Origin: Bacteroidota bacterium
GTDB taxonomy: Bacteria; Bacteroidota; Bacteroidia; Flavobacteriales; Flavobacteriaceae
Reading direction: 5' to 3'
DNA length: 32,458 bases
Assembly (NCBI GenBank): GCA_003650305.1
Contig: QMOV01000015.1
Span: 1-32,458, forward strand
Part shown: one piece after another, positions 1 through 9,125 of the stretch
How the letters are laid out: every line of letters begins with the position of its first letter
Numbering within the stretch: the stretch's first letter is position 1
Translations under genes and position numbers: made by a program
The notes under the pieces: model-generated
The model's database searches: none
What the model saw: the letters and a program-made list of their open reading frames with translations, nothing else
What the model was told of the DNA's origin: nothing

Positions 1-134
1 GCTGCCATTACAATAATAATTTATAACAAAGATATTTATTAAGAAGATATTTTTTTACATAAAAACTACTTATTTTCATACCCAAATAATTTGAAACACA
101 TTTATGAAACATCCACCAAATAAAAGTTCATTTT

Positions 135-166
135 ACATGGGAATTACTGTTTTGGATGTTCCATGT
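135..166. promoter_or_regulatory. Inverted repeat in the aroB leader
   Basis: The arms ACATGGGAA (135-143) and TTCCATGT (159-166) are complementary apart from one extra base, with a 15-base spacer. The repeat ends about 30 bases before the preferred aroB start. It could be an operator, an mRNA hairpin or chance. The rest of 1-134 is AT-rich and I see no gene in it. Confidence 0.2.
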
Positions 167-194
167 GACCTGTTTAAAAAAATATTATAAACAC

Positions 195-1262
195 ATGAAA
201 TCTATTGTTACATCGCAATATTCAATTCACTTTAATTCAACGTGTTATACCGAATTAAATGCATATTTACAGCATTCTAATTTTTCAAAAATATTTGTTA
301 TTGTAGATACAAATACACACAATTTTTGCTATGCATACTTTATTGCTAAAGTTGAAACCAATCTTAAAATTGAAATTGTAGAAATTGAAGCTGGAGAAAT
401 ACATAAAAACATAGACACTTGTGTTGGTGTTTGGAATGCTTTGTCCGAACTTAATGCAGATAGAAAAAGCCTGATTATAAATCTTGGTGGTGGAGTAGTT
501 ACAGATTTAGGTGGTTTTGTCGCTTCAACTTATAAAAGAGGGTTGAAATATCTTAATATTCCAACATCGTTATTAGCGATGGTTGATGCTTCTGTAGGTG
601 GAAAAACAGGTGTGGATCTAGATACTCTTAAGAATCAAATTGGGGTAATTAACACTCCCGAAATGGTACTTGTGGACACACATTTTTTAAGCACTTTACC
701 ACAAAATGAAATGCGATCTGGTTTAGCCGAAATGTTTAAACATGGTTTGATATTTAGTGAATTGTATTGGAACAAATTTAAAGATCTGTCTCTTTTAGAT
801 ATTGAGAATTTAGATGAGTTAATTTACGAATCTATAGTAATAAAGCAAAATATTGTAGATATAGATCCCTATGAAGATAATTTGCGTAAGACATTAAATT
901 TTGGACATACTCTTGGTCATGCTATAGAGTCGTATTATTTGAGTAATCCTGATAAACCAAATTTATTACATGGAGAAGCAGTCGCTATAGGGATGGTATT
1001 AGCTTGCTATCTCTCTTTTAAGTTATGTGATTTTTCAGAAGAAGTAAACCAAGAAATTAAGGATGCTATCGCTAAAATATTTGGAATAATTACAATTAAC
1101 AAAGCCGATTATAATCCGATAATTGAGTTGTTAAAGTATGATAAAAAAAACGAACATGGCAATATTAATTTTGTTCTATTAGAAGCTATAGGTAAACCAA
1201 AAATAAATTGTTTAGTAGAAAATAGTCTTATAATAAATGCATTTAAGTTTTATAATGCTTAA
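195..1262 (+). CDS. aroB: 3-dehydroquinate synthase (AroB)
   Basis: Converts DAHP to 3-dehydroquinate, the second step of the shikimate pathway, in the cytoplasm using NAD+ and a divalent metal. Numbering from the ATG at 195 gives 355 residues, normal for the family. The NAD-binding stretch GGGVVTDLGG (about 98-107), DASVGGKTGVD (131-141), the metal-ligand region LAEMFKHG (E179), NFGHTLGHAIE (H242) and LLHGEAVAIGM (H259) are all present, so the enzyme should be active. The reading frame is open back to an ATG at 156, but the extra 13 residues do not look like AroB, whereas MKSIV begins the usual N-terminal strand, so 195 is preferred. It is followed after 78 bases by a small gene on the same strand. 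Confidence 0.95.
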   Translation: MKSIVTSQYSIHFNSTCYTELNAYLQHSNFSKIFVIVDTNTHNFCYAYFIAKVETNLKIEIVEIEAGEIHKNIDTCVGVWNALSELNADRKSLIINLGGGVVTDLGGFVASTYKRGLKYLNIPTSLLAMVDASVGGKTGVDLDTLKNQIGVINTPEMVLVDTHFLSTLPQNEMRSGLAEMFKHGLIFSELYWNKFKDLSLLDIENLDELIYESIVIKQNIVDIDPYEDNLRKTLNFGHTLGHAIESYYLSNPDKPNLLHGEAVAIGMVLACYLSFKLCDFSEEVNQEIKDAIAKIFGIITINKADYNPIIELLKYDKKNEHGNINFVLLEAIGKPKINCLVENSLIINAFKFYNA

Positions 1263-1340
1263 TATCGAATTAAAATAATTTGTAATTTTATTACACTATT
1301 TTTATTAAAACAAAAATTAAGTGAAACACCGTTTCCTGTA

Positions 1341-1616
1341 ATGAAAAGAATTATTGTTGATTTAAAAAAACTAACTCCTGATATCTTTGCGCTTTTAACA
1401 AAAAAGTTTCCTGATGGTTATAATGACAACAATATCATAGTTTTTGATAATCATAATAACGAAATCATTGAAGCTGTTGAGGTTAAAACAGACGACACCA
1501 TTTATTTGGTTAAAGTTAGCAGTAAATTACATTACTCAATGACAAACTTTAGAAATGAGAATATGGTTGTTGATGAATTAGGAAATATTATTTTAAACGA
1601 TGAAGAAGAAGAATAA
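1341..1616 (+). CDS. Small acidic conserved-looking protein next to aroB
   Basis: I do not recognise a named domain. The 91-residue product starts MKRIIVDLKKLTP, has no signal peptide or membrane segment, and ends in a strongly acidic tail (DEEEE). It contains NNIIVFDNHNNE and an YLVKVSSKLHYSM segment, suggesting a small alpha/beta cytoplasmic protein. Codon and base use match the neighbours. From memory, a small protein like this sits beside aroB in other Flavobacteriaceae, but no function is known to me. It ends 23 bases before the convergent Lrp-family gene, with no obvious terminator hairpin between them. Confidence 0.75.
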   Translation: MKRIIVDLKKLTPDIFALLTKKFPDGYNDNNIIVFDNHNNEIIEAVEVKTDDTIYLVKVSSKLHYSMTNFRNENMVVDELGNIILNDEEEE

Positions 1617-1639
1617 ACGTTGCAAGAAAATATTAAAAA

Positions 1640-2119
1640 TTACAACTCATTAAAAATTGTATGCATTAAACGCTTTTTATCATTAATGCTCTCTTCAAGA
1701 GAAATCATAGTTTCAGTCCTATATACACCATCAATGTCGTCTAGCTTAAAGATAATATCCTTTGCATGAGTTGTGTCTTTCGCTCTAATTTTACAAAATA
1801 TGTTGAACTTTCCTGTTGTAATATGCGCTACAGTTACAAAAGGAATCTGTTCAATACGCTCTAAAACAAACTTTGTTTGCGATGTGTTTTGCAAAAACAC
1901 ACCAACGTAAGCTATAAAAGAATATCCCAATTTTTGATAATCTAAAGTTAAAGAAGAGCCTTTTATGATTCCGCCTTCTTCCATTTTTTTAACTCTTACA
2001 TGAACTGTACCTGCAGAAATCAATAACTTTTTTGCAATATCTGTAAAAGGAATTCTTGTATTATCTATTAACATATCAAGAATTTGATGGTCTGTTTCGT
2101 CTAATCTGAATTTTGTCAT
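1640..2119 (-). CDS. Lrp/AsnC-family transcriptional regulator
   Basis: A DNA-binding regulator that usually responds to amino acids. Its 159 residues match the family length. Residues about 5-55 form the winged helix-turn-helix (LDETDHQILDML, then IPFTDIAKKLLISAGTVHVRVKKMEE). Residues about 65-155 form the ligand-binding RAM/AsnC domain (YVGVFLQN, VAHITTGKFNIFCKIRAKD). The serine found in many family members at 'isxxtV' is replaced by ISAGTVHVR, which still fits. It lies 73 bases downstream of the M14 peptidase gene on the same strand, with its own -7-like element in between, so it may be transcribed alone. The regulated genes cannot be read from the sequence. Confidence 0.92.
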   Translation of the reverse strand: MTKFRLDETDHQILDMLIDNTRIPFTDIAKKLLISAGTVHVRVKKMEEGGIIKGSSLTLDYQKLGYSFIAYVGVFLQNTSQTKFVLERIEQIPFVTVAHITTGKFNIFCKIRAKDTTHAKDIIFKLDDIDGVYRTETMISLEESINDKKRLMHTIFNEL

Positions 2120-2143
2120 TTTGTATTTTTATTAAATAAAAAG

Positions 2144-2151
2144 CAAAAATA
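2144..2151 (-). promoter_or_regulatory. Candidate -7 element for the Lrp-family gene
   Basis: On the minus strand this reads TATTTTTG, an exact match to the Bacteroidota -7 consensus TAnnTTTG, 24 bases before the ATG. No TTG was found at the usual -33 spacing, so this rests on the -7 match and position alone. Confidence 0.4.
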
Positions 2152-2192
2152 GTACATTTTTAATAATAAAACTTCATAATTAATTAAGATTT

Positions 2193-3347
2193 TTAAAGTT
2201 TTAATGAACATTTGATATTATTTATCAATACGAAATCGATTTCGCATCCTACTTTTAGCTCACTTAAATTTGGCAATAACACTCTACTATTGTTGGCATT
2301 AATATCTTTATGACCATAATATTCACTTAAATTAGAAATTCTATTAATTATTGGAATGAATTCAATAGAATTTTTTACCAATCGTTCTTCATATAAAATC
2401 CCTATATCAAAAAGTTGCTCTTTGCTTTTATGCATAACAGTTGCATTTCTAATTATAATATCAAAAAAGGTTTTTTCATTTTTTGGAATCTTAAAATAGG
2501 AACTATGGTTATTTCCAGTAATCTCATTTAAAGATATATAATGTAACGAAGCTATCAAAGATTGAAATATATATGCTCTTGATTTCTCTTTTTCATAGTC
2601 GTTTTTATAATGTCCTGCTTCAAACAAAATTGTTGGCACATTTTTAGTTTGAAACATATCGCCAACACAATTAATATTATATGCATCATCATACACGCCA
2701 ACTTGATTCGGTATTAGTTCTTGAAGCATTTTATTCATAACTCCAATAATTTCCATCGCTACAGTTCTATTTTTTGTTATACTATAACTCTTATCTTGTG
2801 CAGGACTCAAAAAAGATACAGTTGCAGGATGATTAGTTTTTCCAGCACTAAAAATAGTACGCTGACCATGAAGATTAAAACAATAATCTGGTTGGAAGTC
2901 ATCAAAACACTTTCGCAAAACAATACTTTCTGGTTGTGATAAATCTTTTGCATCACGATTTAAATCAATGTTATTTGCATTAAAACGTACATAATTCAAT
3001 GCTCCATCAGGATTTAGTATAGGAATGACCATTAGTGTACAATTATCAATGATAGTGCTTGAAAACGCATTAGAATTATCCAAAAAATTGAAAACATCAA
3101 ATAAAGCTTTAGTTGTCGTAGATTCATTGCCATGCATTTGTGACCATATCAAGACTTTTTTTCTTCCCTTGCCAATAATAACAGAATATATATTTTCACC
3201 TTTTACAGATTTGCCAATAGTATCAACTTTAAAAATTGATGGTAAGTTTTCTAAAAGTGGTTTAATACTTTTAGTATGAATATATCGTCCAAAAAAAGAC
3301 TTTTCTTTTTTGGTTTTATAGAATGATTTTAAAGTTTCTATCTGCAT
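2193..3347 (-). CDS. M14-family zinc carboxypeptidase
   Basis: A metallocarboxypeptidase-like enzyme of 384 residues. Zinc ligands are visible as QMHGNES (H72 and E75) and NLHGQR (H160). The substrate-binding stretch NPDGALNYVRFNANNIDLNRD (111-131, with R121) and the catalytic glutamate in LFEAGHY (E243) are present, so the active site looks complete. The last 110 residues are not recognisable and may form a C-terminal accessory domain. There is no signal peptide, so it is predicted to be cytoplasmic, unlike many secreted M14 enzymes. The substrate is unknown; amide or peptide hydrolysis is inferred from the family. It is divergent from the XRE gene across a 292-base AT-rich region. Confidence 0.88.
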   Translation of the reverse strand: MQIETLKSFYKTKKEKSFFGRYIHTKSIKPLLENLPSIFKVDTIGKSVKGENIYSVIIGKGRKKVLIWSQMHGNESTTTKALFDVFNFLDNSNAFSSTIIDNCTLMVIPILNPDGALNYVRFNANNIDLNRDAKDLSQPESIVLRKCFDDFQPDYCFNLHGQRTIFSAGKTNHPATVSFLSPAQDKSYSITKNRTVAMEIIGVMNKMLQELIPNQVGVYDDAYNINCVGDMFQTKNVPTILFEAGHYKNDYEKEKSRAYIFQSLIASLHYISLNEITGNNHSSYFKIPKNEKTFFDIIIRNATVMHKSKEQLFDIGILYEERLVKNSIEFIPIINRISNLSEYYGHKDINANNSRVLLPNLSELKVGCEIDFVLINNIKCSLKL

Positions 3348-3366
3348 TTAATTATTTTAAAGGATA

Positions 3367-3374
3367 CAAAGTTA
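3367..3374 (-). promoter_or_regulatory. Candidate -7 element for the M14 gene
   Basis: The minus strand reads TAACTTTG, an exact TAnnTTTG match 19 bases before the ATG. A TTTG in the adjacent palindrome lies 16 bases upstream, shorter than the usual 19-21, so the -33 element is uncertain. Confidence 0.45.
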
Positions 3375-3375
3375 A

Positions 3376-3397
3376 ACATTTGTATTTTTACAAATGT
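3376..3397. promoter_or_regulatory. Perfect 9-bp palindrome in the M14/XRE divergent region
   Basis: The arms ACATTTGTA and TACAAATGT are separated by four T residues. The palindrome sits directly upstream of the M14 -7 element, where an operator would be expected. The half-site ACATTTGTA recurs at 3602-3610 over the XRE promoter. Binding by the XRE protein itself would be a simple model, but this is inference. Confidence 0.4.
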
Positions 3398-3577
3398 AAA
3401 CATATAAATTAATGAATTTTGTTACAATATTAAACTTTAATTGTTGAAATATTATAACTTGAGGAGCAACTGTTTTTTATAAAAATATATTAAAACATAA
3501 TAATTTATATATCAAACGATTACTATTCTTTATATAAAGTATTAAATTGATTATGCACAGTATTTATTAATAAATTA

Positions 3578-3608
3578 TTGGTTAGATTGATTAATATGAC
3601 TACATTTG
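3578..3608 (+). promoter_or_regulatory. Promoter of the XRE gene
   Basis: TTG at 3578-3580 and TACATTTG at 3601-3608 are separated by 20 bases. This matches both Bacteroidota promoter elements (-33 TTG and -7 TAnnTTTG) at the usual spacing, and it lies about 31 bases before the ATG. It is the best promoter match in the window. Confidence 0.6.
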
Positions 3609-3639
3609 TAATACACGATTCACAATTATATTGTTTACA

Positions 3640-3993
3640 ATGATAAACAACGAAGCTTTTGCAAAAAGACTACAAAAAATCATGGATTTCTATGGCGAAT
3701 CTGCATCTTCCTTTGCCGAAAAAATTGGTGTGCAACGCTCAAGCATTTCTCATATATTGTCTGGACGAAATAAACCTAGTTTAGATTTTGTTATGAAGGT
3801 CCTCTCCTCTTACACTGAAGTTGAATTGTATTGGCTACTTAACGGGAAAGGTACTTTTCCTACTAAGCAACAAAAAAAAACTACACCTTTAGAAAACAGC
3901 TCTCAAATAGCTTTTAAAGAAAATAAAGACAAAACAATAGAGCGTATTGTTATTTTTTACAAGGATGGCTGTTTTACAAGCTATAAGAACTAA
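3640..3993 (+). CDS. XRE-family helix-turn-helix regulator
   Basis: A 117-residue DNA-binding protein. Residues about 8-65 form the Cro/C1-type five-helix domain: FAKRLQKIMDFYG, SASSFAEKIGVQRSSISHILSGRNKPSLDFVMKVL, then the common flavobacterial ending YWLLNGKGTF. The remaining 45 residues are polar, lysine-rich and probably flexible, with a short IERIVIFYKDG strand near the end. The ATG at 3640 is preferred over a TTG at 3631 because it begins the usual N-terminus and gives a sensible leader from the promoter at 3578-3608. Targets are unknown. The divergent M14 gene and the XRE gene itself are the obvious candidates, given the repeated ACATTTGTA sequences between them. Confidence 0.9.
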   Translation: MINNEAFAKRLQKIMDFYGESASSFAEKIGVQRSSISHILSGRNKPSLDFVMKVLSSYTEVELYWLLNGKGTFPTKQQKKTTPLENSSQIAFKENKDKTIERIVIFYKDGCFTSYKN

Positions 3994-4023
3994 ATATTTT
4001 GTTCTTTTGTATCTAATTCTATT

Positions 4024-4431
4024 ATGATGCGATACATTTTATTTTTATCACTTTTTTTGTTATTTACAAGTTGCTATCAAGTTGAACGTAACTGTATTGA
4101 TTTTAAAACAGGAACGTTTAAAAGTACTATAACAATTGATGAAATTGATTATATATCATATTTTACGAGAACTAACAATTTGCAAATTGAAACTTTCGAA
4201 AACAAAACAGATTCTTCAAATGTGAGATGGATAAACGACTGTGAAGTGGTTTTTAAAACCATTAACCCAAAAAATATGGCTGAACGAAAAGATATTCACT
4301 TAAAAATTCTTACTACAACAGATTCTTCCTATACTTTTGAATACTCTTATGTTGGTGAAGCTATAAAACAAAAAGGGATTGCGTATAAAAAGTCTTCAGT
4401 CCCGATAGCTATCGGGAGCAGTGATCAGTAA
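4024..4431 (+). CDS. Small lipoprotein downstream of the XRE gene
   Basis: A 135-residue predicted lipoprotein of unknown function. The N-terminus is a lipoprotein signal peptide with the lipobox ending FTSC (C17). Translation could begin at 4024 or at the next ATG at 4027. The mature part has features of a small beta-rich domain (CIDFKTGTFKST, NRW-like segment VRWINDCEVVFK, YTFEYSYVGE). Small proteins of this type lie next to parC in Flavobacteriaceae and, from memory, are sometimes labelled 'DNA topoisomerase IV' in databases; nothing in the sequence supports that label. The last 11 residues (from VPIAIGS) are encoded by a palindromic repeat and flanking DNA, so the native C-terminus has probably been replaced or extended. 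Confidence 0.75.
   Translation: MMRYILFLSLFLLFTSCYQVERNCIDFKTGTFKSTITIDEIDYISYFTRTNNLQIETFENKTDSSNVRWINDCEVVFKTINPKNMAERKDIHLKILTTTDSSYTFEYSYVGEAIKQKGIAYKKSSVPIAIGSSDQ
4400..4417. repeat. Perfect 18-bp palindrome, dispersed-repeat type
   Basis: TCCCGATAGCTATCGGGA is a perfect palindrome with 9-base arms and is much richer in GC than its surroundings. It lies inside the 3' end of the lipoprotein frame and is followed by CAGT motifs at 4419, 4426 and 4433. A decayed relative lies at 10355-10387 in the ychF leader. It resembles short repetitive intergenic elements of Flavobacteriaceae. It could also act as a bidirectional terminator stem between the convergent lipoprotein and parC genes. Confidence 0.7.
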
Positions 4432-4507
4432 ACAGTTGATTTTAATCTAATTTAAAGTTTGCTTCAAATCATAATTCTACCAAAAACTCTTAACTCAGAA
4501 CTAATAA

Positions 4508-7174
4508 CTAAAAAAGTGTAATCTGTCCTTCTTCATCGACATCTAAATCATTACCTTTAGTTTCTTTTGTGTTAGATTTTGGATTTTCAATATTGGAAAT
4601 TTCAGATGTTTCAGCAATAACAGTTTCTTCTCCTACAACTTCAATCTCATCTGCTGGAATTTCTTCTGGTGCTTCGTATGGCAACGGTTCTAATAAATTA
4701 ATTTGGTTTACTTTTTCGGTAGTTAACTGGTTTCCAAGTGCTTTTATTCCTTTTACAGCTATAAAATCTTCAAGATTAATTTCATGATTTTCCTTTCTGT
4801 CTTTGCCTCTTTCTTTTGTAAACTCAACTTCTGCCATAGGTTTCCAATCTGTAGATACGATTTCTAATTGAGTGTTTTTATGTTCAGTAATAAACTGTTC
4901 CTCTTTATTTTCGTTTTCAATTAAAAAACGTTTCACAAAATAACGCTCTTTTTCGCCATCGTAATAAATTGCAGAAATTGGTTTTTTAGGAATCCATTTT
5001 TCAAGTGTAATCATATCATCTTCAAAATGCGCAGACATTTCAGGAATAATAGTTTTTACAACTCCAGATTGTGTTATGATTAATATTCTATCTTCTCCTC
5101 TAAATTCGCCTATTAATTCTCCTCTTTCATCAAGATTTAAACGCTGTACTGTATCATCAAACCAAATTTTTCGTGGTTTTAAAGTGGAAACCCCTTTTTC
5201 TTTTAATTCAATTTTCTTTACAGAATACTTTGTTACCACATTTCCTTTTGAGGCACGACCTTTAATTATAACATCAGCAAAATCCAATTCCCATTTTAAT
5301 TTCTTTATATTTCCTGCTTGTCGCAAAAATACTGCAACAACTTCGGCTTCTCCATTTGGATTTGCAGAAAAATACCATACTTTCGAACCTTTTTTGCCAT
5401 AAGCCAAATCGTATTCTTTGTCTCGAGTAACTCCTGTTACTGCAAAACGCTTTATAAAAGAGCCACCTCTTGTTCCATCACGATAAATCATGTTATAAAT
5501 GGTACGCTTGTCTTTCTTTTTAAAAACAGCAACATGAATAATATCCTTACCAATAAAAGTTTTTGATCCAACTTTAGTAACCATCATTTTGCCTTCTCTT
5601 GTAAAGACAATAATATCATCAATATCGCTACAATCACAAACATATTCGTCTCTTCTTAATGATGTGCCAACAAATCCTTCTTCTCTATTTACATAGAGTT
5701 TAGTATTGCGAATAACAACTTTAGTGGCTACAATATCATCGAAAATTTTAATTTCTGTTTTACGTCCTTTTCCTTTTCCATAATCTTTCTTAAGCCTCAT
5801 AAAATAAGCAATGGCGTAATCAATTAAATTTTCTAAATGATGCTTTATTTGTTCAATTTGCTCTTCAAGTGCTTCAATTTTTTGATGTGCTTTATCGATG
5901 TCGAATTTAGAGATACGTTTGATTCTAATTTCTGTTAGACGAACAATATCATCTTCTACAACTGCTCTTTTTAAGTGGCTGATGTGTGGTTTCAATCCAT
6001 TATCAATGGCTTTAATAACACCTTCCCAAGTTTCTTCTTCTTCAATTTCACGATAAATTCTATTCTCGATAAAAATGCGTTCTAAAGATGCAAAATGCCA
6101 TTGTTCTTCTAATTCATTTTGCTTAATCTCTAATTCATTTTTTAAAAGCTGAACTGTTTTATCTGTAGAACTGCGTAACATTTCAGAAACACCAATAAAT
6201 ATTGGCTTATTGTTTTCAATAACACAACCTAATGGCGAAATGGAATATTCACAATTTGTAAAAGCATATAACGCATCTATGGTTTTATCTGGAGAAATTC
6301 CAGATGGTAAATGCACTAAAATTTCTACTTGTGCAGCAGTATTATCTTCTATCTTTTTAATCTTAATTTTGCCTTTTTCATTGGCTTTTAAAATGGAATC
6401 TATTAATGAAGAAGTCGTTGTGCCAAAAGGCACTTCGGTAATAACCAATGCGTTTTTATCGTGCTGTGTAATTTTGGCGCGTACACGAACTTTGCCTCCT
6501 CGCAATCCATCATTATAACTAGTAAAATCGGCAATTCCAGCTGTTGGGAAATCTGGTAAAATAGTAAAACGTTTGCCTTTTAAATACTTGATTGATGCGT
6601 TGATAAGCTCGACAAAATTATGTGGTAATATTTTTGTGGATAAACCAACTGCAATACCTTCGGCTCCTTGTGCTAAAAGCAAAGGAAACATAACTGGAAG
6701 GTTTACAGGTTCTTTACGACGACCATCGTAAGAAGCTTGCCATTCAGTTATTTTAGGGTTATAAACAACATCTAAGCCAAATTTAGATATTCGTGCTTCT
6801 ATATAACGAGAAGCTGCTGCACGATCTCCTGTAAGTATATTTCCCCAGTTTCCTTGAGTATCTATCAATAAATCCTTTTGTCCAATTTGCACCATTGCAT
6901 CTGCAATGCTAGCATCACCATGAGGATGATATTGCATAGTATGCCCAACAATATTAGCAACTTTATTGTAACGACCATCATCCAAATCTTTCATTGAGTG
7001 CATAATGCGTCTCTGTACTGGCTTAAAACCATCTTCGATAGCTGGAACTGCACGTTCTAAAATTACATAAGATGCATAATCTAAAAACCAATCTTTATAC
7101 ATTCCAGAAACTCTGGTGATGGTTTCTTGTGGTTCTTCCCGATTGTTTATTATATCGTCATTGTCTCCTATCAT
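4508..7174 (-). CDS. parC: DNA topoisomerase IV subunit A (ParC)
   Basis: The DNA breakage and rejoining subunit of topoisomerase IV, which decatenates sister chromosomes. The protein has 888 residues. The winged-helix/tower part begins YASYVILERAVPAIEDGFKPVQRRI (33-57). QYHPHGDASI (81-90) lies in the quinolone-resistance region. The catalytic tyrosine is Y124 in DRAAASRYIEARIS. A coiled-coil region around 410-450 precedes the C-terminal beta-pinwheel (about 500-760), and the final 120 residues are acidic and low in complexity. It starts 3 bases after the parE stop codon, so the two are surely co-transcribed and probably translationally coupled. A type II topoisomerase A subunit of gyrase is the alternative, but the parE partner and sequence style favour topoisomerase IV. 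Confidence 0.95.
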   Translation of the reverse strand: MIGDNDDIINNREEPQETITRVSGMYKDWFLDYASYVILERAVPAIEDGFKPVQRRIMHSMKDLDDGRYNKVANIVGHTMQYHPHGDASIADAMVQIGQKDLLIDTQGNWGNILTGDRAAASRYIEARISKFGLDVVYNPKITEWQASYDGRRKEPVNLPVMFPLLLAQGAEGIAVGLSTKILPHNFVELINASIKYLKGKRFTILPDFPTAGIADFTSYNDGLRGGKVRVRAKITQHDKNALVITEVPFGTTTSSLIDSILKANEKGKIKIKKIEDNTAAQVEILVHLPSGISPDKTIDALYAFTNCEYSISPLGCVIENNKPIFIGVSEMLRSSTDKTVQLLKNELEIKQNELEEQWHFASLERIFIENRIYREIEEEETWEGVIKAIDNGLKPHISHLKRAVVEDDIVRLTEIRIKRISKFDIDKAHQKIEALEEQIEQIKHHLENLIDYAIAYFMRLKKDYGKGKGRKTEIKIFDDIVATKVVIRNTKLYVNREEGFVGTSLRRDEYVCDCSDIDDIIVFTREGKMMVTKVGSKTFIGKDIIHVAVFKKKDKRTIYNMIYRDGTRGGSFIKRFAVTGVTRDKEYDLAYGKKGSKVWYFSANPNGEAEVVAVFLRQAGNIKKLKWELDFADVIIKGRASKGNVVTKYSVKKIELKEKGVSTLKPRKIWFDDTVQRLNLDERGELIGEFRGEDRILIITQSGVVKTIIPEMSAHFEDDMITLEKWIPKKPISAIYYDGEKERYFVKRFLIENENKEEQFITEHKNTQLEIVSTDWKPMAEVEFTKERGKDRKENHEINLEDFIAVKGIKALGNQLTTEKVNQINLLEPLPYEAPEEIPADEIEVVGEETVIAETSEISNIENPKSNTKETKGNDLDVDEEGQITLF

Positions 7175-7177
7175 GTA

Positions 7178-9043
7178 CTATAATTGTTTCTCTCCTTCTA
7201 CTAAATCTAACTCAACTTTTAGATTATTAATAATAAATTCTTGTCTTTTTGGTGTATTTTTTCCCATATAAAACTGAAGCAATTCTTCAATAGACATGTC
7301 TTTATCCAGCATTATTGGATCTAACCGAATATCATCACCTATAAAATGTTGAAACTCGTCTGGAGAGATTTCTCCAAGCCCTTTAAAACGGGTTATCTCT
7401 GGCTTTGATTTTAATTTTTTAATGGCATCTCTACGCTCTTGTTCAGAATAACAATATATTGTTTCCTTTTTATTTCTTACTCTAAACAAAGGCGTTTGCA
7501 AAATATATAGATGTCCTTCTTTTATGAGCTCTGGAAAAAATTGCAAAAAGAACGTGATTAACAACAAACGAATGTGCATACCATCAACATCTGCATCAGT
7601 AGCAATTACTATATTATTATAACGCAGTCCTTCAATAGATTCTTCAATATTTAAAGCAGCTTGTAACAGGTTAAACTCTTCATTTTCATATACAATTTTT
7701 TTACTTAAACCATAAGAATTTAAAGGCTTTCCTTTTAAACTAAAAACAGCTTGTGTGTTAACATCTCTTGATTTGGTAATGCTACCAGAAGCTGAATCGC
7801 CTTCCGTAATAAAAAGGGTTGTTTCTAGTCTTCTATTCTTCTTCAAATCACCAAAATGCACACGACAATCACGTAGTTTTTTATTATGCAAATTTGCCTT
7901 TTTGGCACGTTCTCTTGCTATTTTTCGTATTCCAGACAATTCTTTGCGCTCGCGTTCTGCTTGCATAATTTTACCCTGAATAGCTTCAGCAGTTGTAGGA
8001 TTTTTATGTAAGTAATTATCAAACTGTGTTTTTACAAAATCATTAATAAATGTTCTTACAGTTGGCAAACCTCCTCCTATTTCGGTAGAACCCAATTTGG
8101 TTTTGGTTTGACTTTCAAAAATAGGTTCCATGACTTTTATAGAAATGGCTGTAACTATTGACTTGCGAATATCTGAAGCTTCATAGTTTTTTCTGTAATA
8201 CTCACGAACAGTTTTTACCAATGCCTCTCTATAAGCTGCCTGATGTGTTCCTCCTTGTGTTGTGTGTTGTCCATTTACAAACGAATGATACTCTTCGCTA
8301 TATTGCGTTTTGCTGTGTGTAATAGCAAGTTCAATATCTACTCCTTTTAAGTGAATAATTGGATAAAGCCTATCATTTTCTAAAATATTTTCTGATAACA
8401 GATCTTTTAATCCATTCTCACTAAAGAATTTTTCGCCATTAAAAAGTATTGTTAAACCTGGATTTAAGTAAACATAATTTTTAAGCATTTTAGAAACGTA
8501 TTCGCTTCTGTATTTATACTTTTTAAAAATATCTTCGTCTGGAACAAAAGATACTTTTGTGCCTTTTCGACGCGTAGTATCATCCAACAATTCTTGATGG
8601 GTTAAATTGCCTTGCTCAAATTCTGCCGAAGCTGATTTATCATCACGCGTAGATTCTACTCTAAAATAAGCCGATAATGCATTTACCGCTTTTGTGCCAA
8701 CACCATTTAATCCAACCGCTTTTTTAAAAGCGCGAGAATCGTACTTTCCTCCTGTGTTCATTTTAGAAACCACATCAACCACTTTACCTAAAGGAATTCC
8801 ACGACCATAATCTCTTACAATAACTTTATTACCATGAATAGATATATCAATGGTTTTACCTGCTCCCATTATATACTCATCTATCGAGTTGTCGAGTATT
8901 TCTTTTAAAAGAATGTAAATCCCATCATCTGGCGAAGAACCATCACCAAGTTTGCCAATATACATTCCTGGACGCATTCGGATGTGTTCTTTCCAATCGA
9001 GCGAACGTATATTATCTTCGGTATAGGTTGATTTTTGAGACAT
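7178..9043 (-). CDS. parE: DNA topoisomerase IV subunit B (ParE)
   Basis: The ATPase subunit of topoisomerase IV, 621 residues. The GHKL ATPase domain shows [10 protein letters not shown] (48-57), RDYGRGIP (77-84) and [14 protein letters not shown] (111-124); QTKTKLG (312-318) is the transducer lysine loop. The TOPRIM domain has EGDSA (414-418) and DADVDG (483-488), which bind catalytic magnesium, followed by RFKGLGE (552-558). No residue I would expect is missing. The short length without a large TOPRIM insertion is usual for ParE rather than the insertion-bearing GyrB of some phyla. It is upstream of parC on the minus strand, separated from ychF by 187 bases that contain a strong hairpin. 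Confidence 0.95.
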   Translation of the reverse strand: MSQKSTYTEDNIRSLDWKEHIRMRPGMYIGKLGDGSSPDDGIYILLKEILDNSIDEYIMGAGKTIDISIHGNKVIVRDYGRGIPLGKVVDVVSKMNTGGKYDSRAFKKAVGLNGVGTKAVNALSAYFRVESTRDDKSASAEFEQGNLTHQELLDDTTRRKGTKVSFVPDEDIFKKYKYRSEYVSKMLKNYVYLNPGLTILFNGEKFFSENGLKDLLSENILENDRLYPIIHLKGVDIELAITHSKTQYSEEYHSFVNGQHTTQGGTHQAAYREALVKTVREYYRKNYEASDIRKSIVTAISIKVMEPIFESQTKTKLGSTEIGGGLPTVRTFINDFVKTQFDNYLHKNPTTAEAIQGKIMQAERERKELSGIRKIARERAKKANLHNKKLRDCRVHFGDLKKNRRLETTLFITEGDSASGSITKSRDVNTQAVFSLKGKPLNSYGLSKKIVYENEEFNLLQAALNIEESIEGLRYNNIVIATDADVDGMHIRLLLITFFLQFFPELIKEGHLYILQTPLFRVRNKKETIYCYSEQERRDAIKKLKSKPEITRFKGLGEISPDEFQHFIGDDIRLDPIMLDKDMSIEELLQFYMGKNTPKRQEFIINNLKVELDLVEGEKQL

Positions 9044-9125
9044 AAATATGCTGAAATAGATAAGTTGCTAATATAATATTTCAACTTAAAAAATAAAATA
9101 TAGAACTCACAAAGTAATTAACAAT

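Noticed and set aside
156-194. Longer aroB start at 156
   Set aside because: The extra 13 residues do not resemble AroB, and the ATG at 195 starts the family's usual first strand.
2721-2939. Plus-strand frame opposite the M14 gene
   Set aside because: It mirrors the M14 coding sequence and has no recognisable product or promoter.
4024-4431. Calling the small lipoprotein a topoisomerase subunit because of its place next to parC
   Set aside because: It has a lipobox signal peptide and no topoisomerase domain.
6210-6518. 102-residue plus-strand frame inside parC
   Set aside because: It is an antisense frame of a strongly conserved parC region, with no separate evidence of coding.
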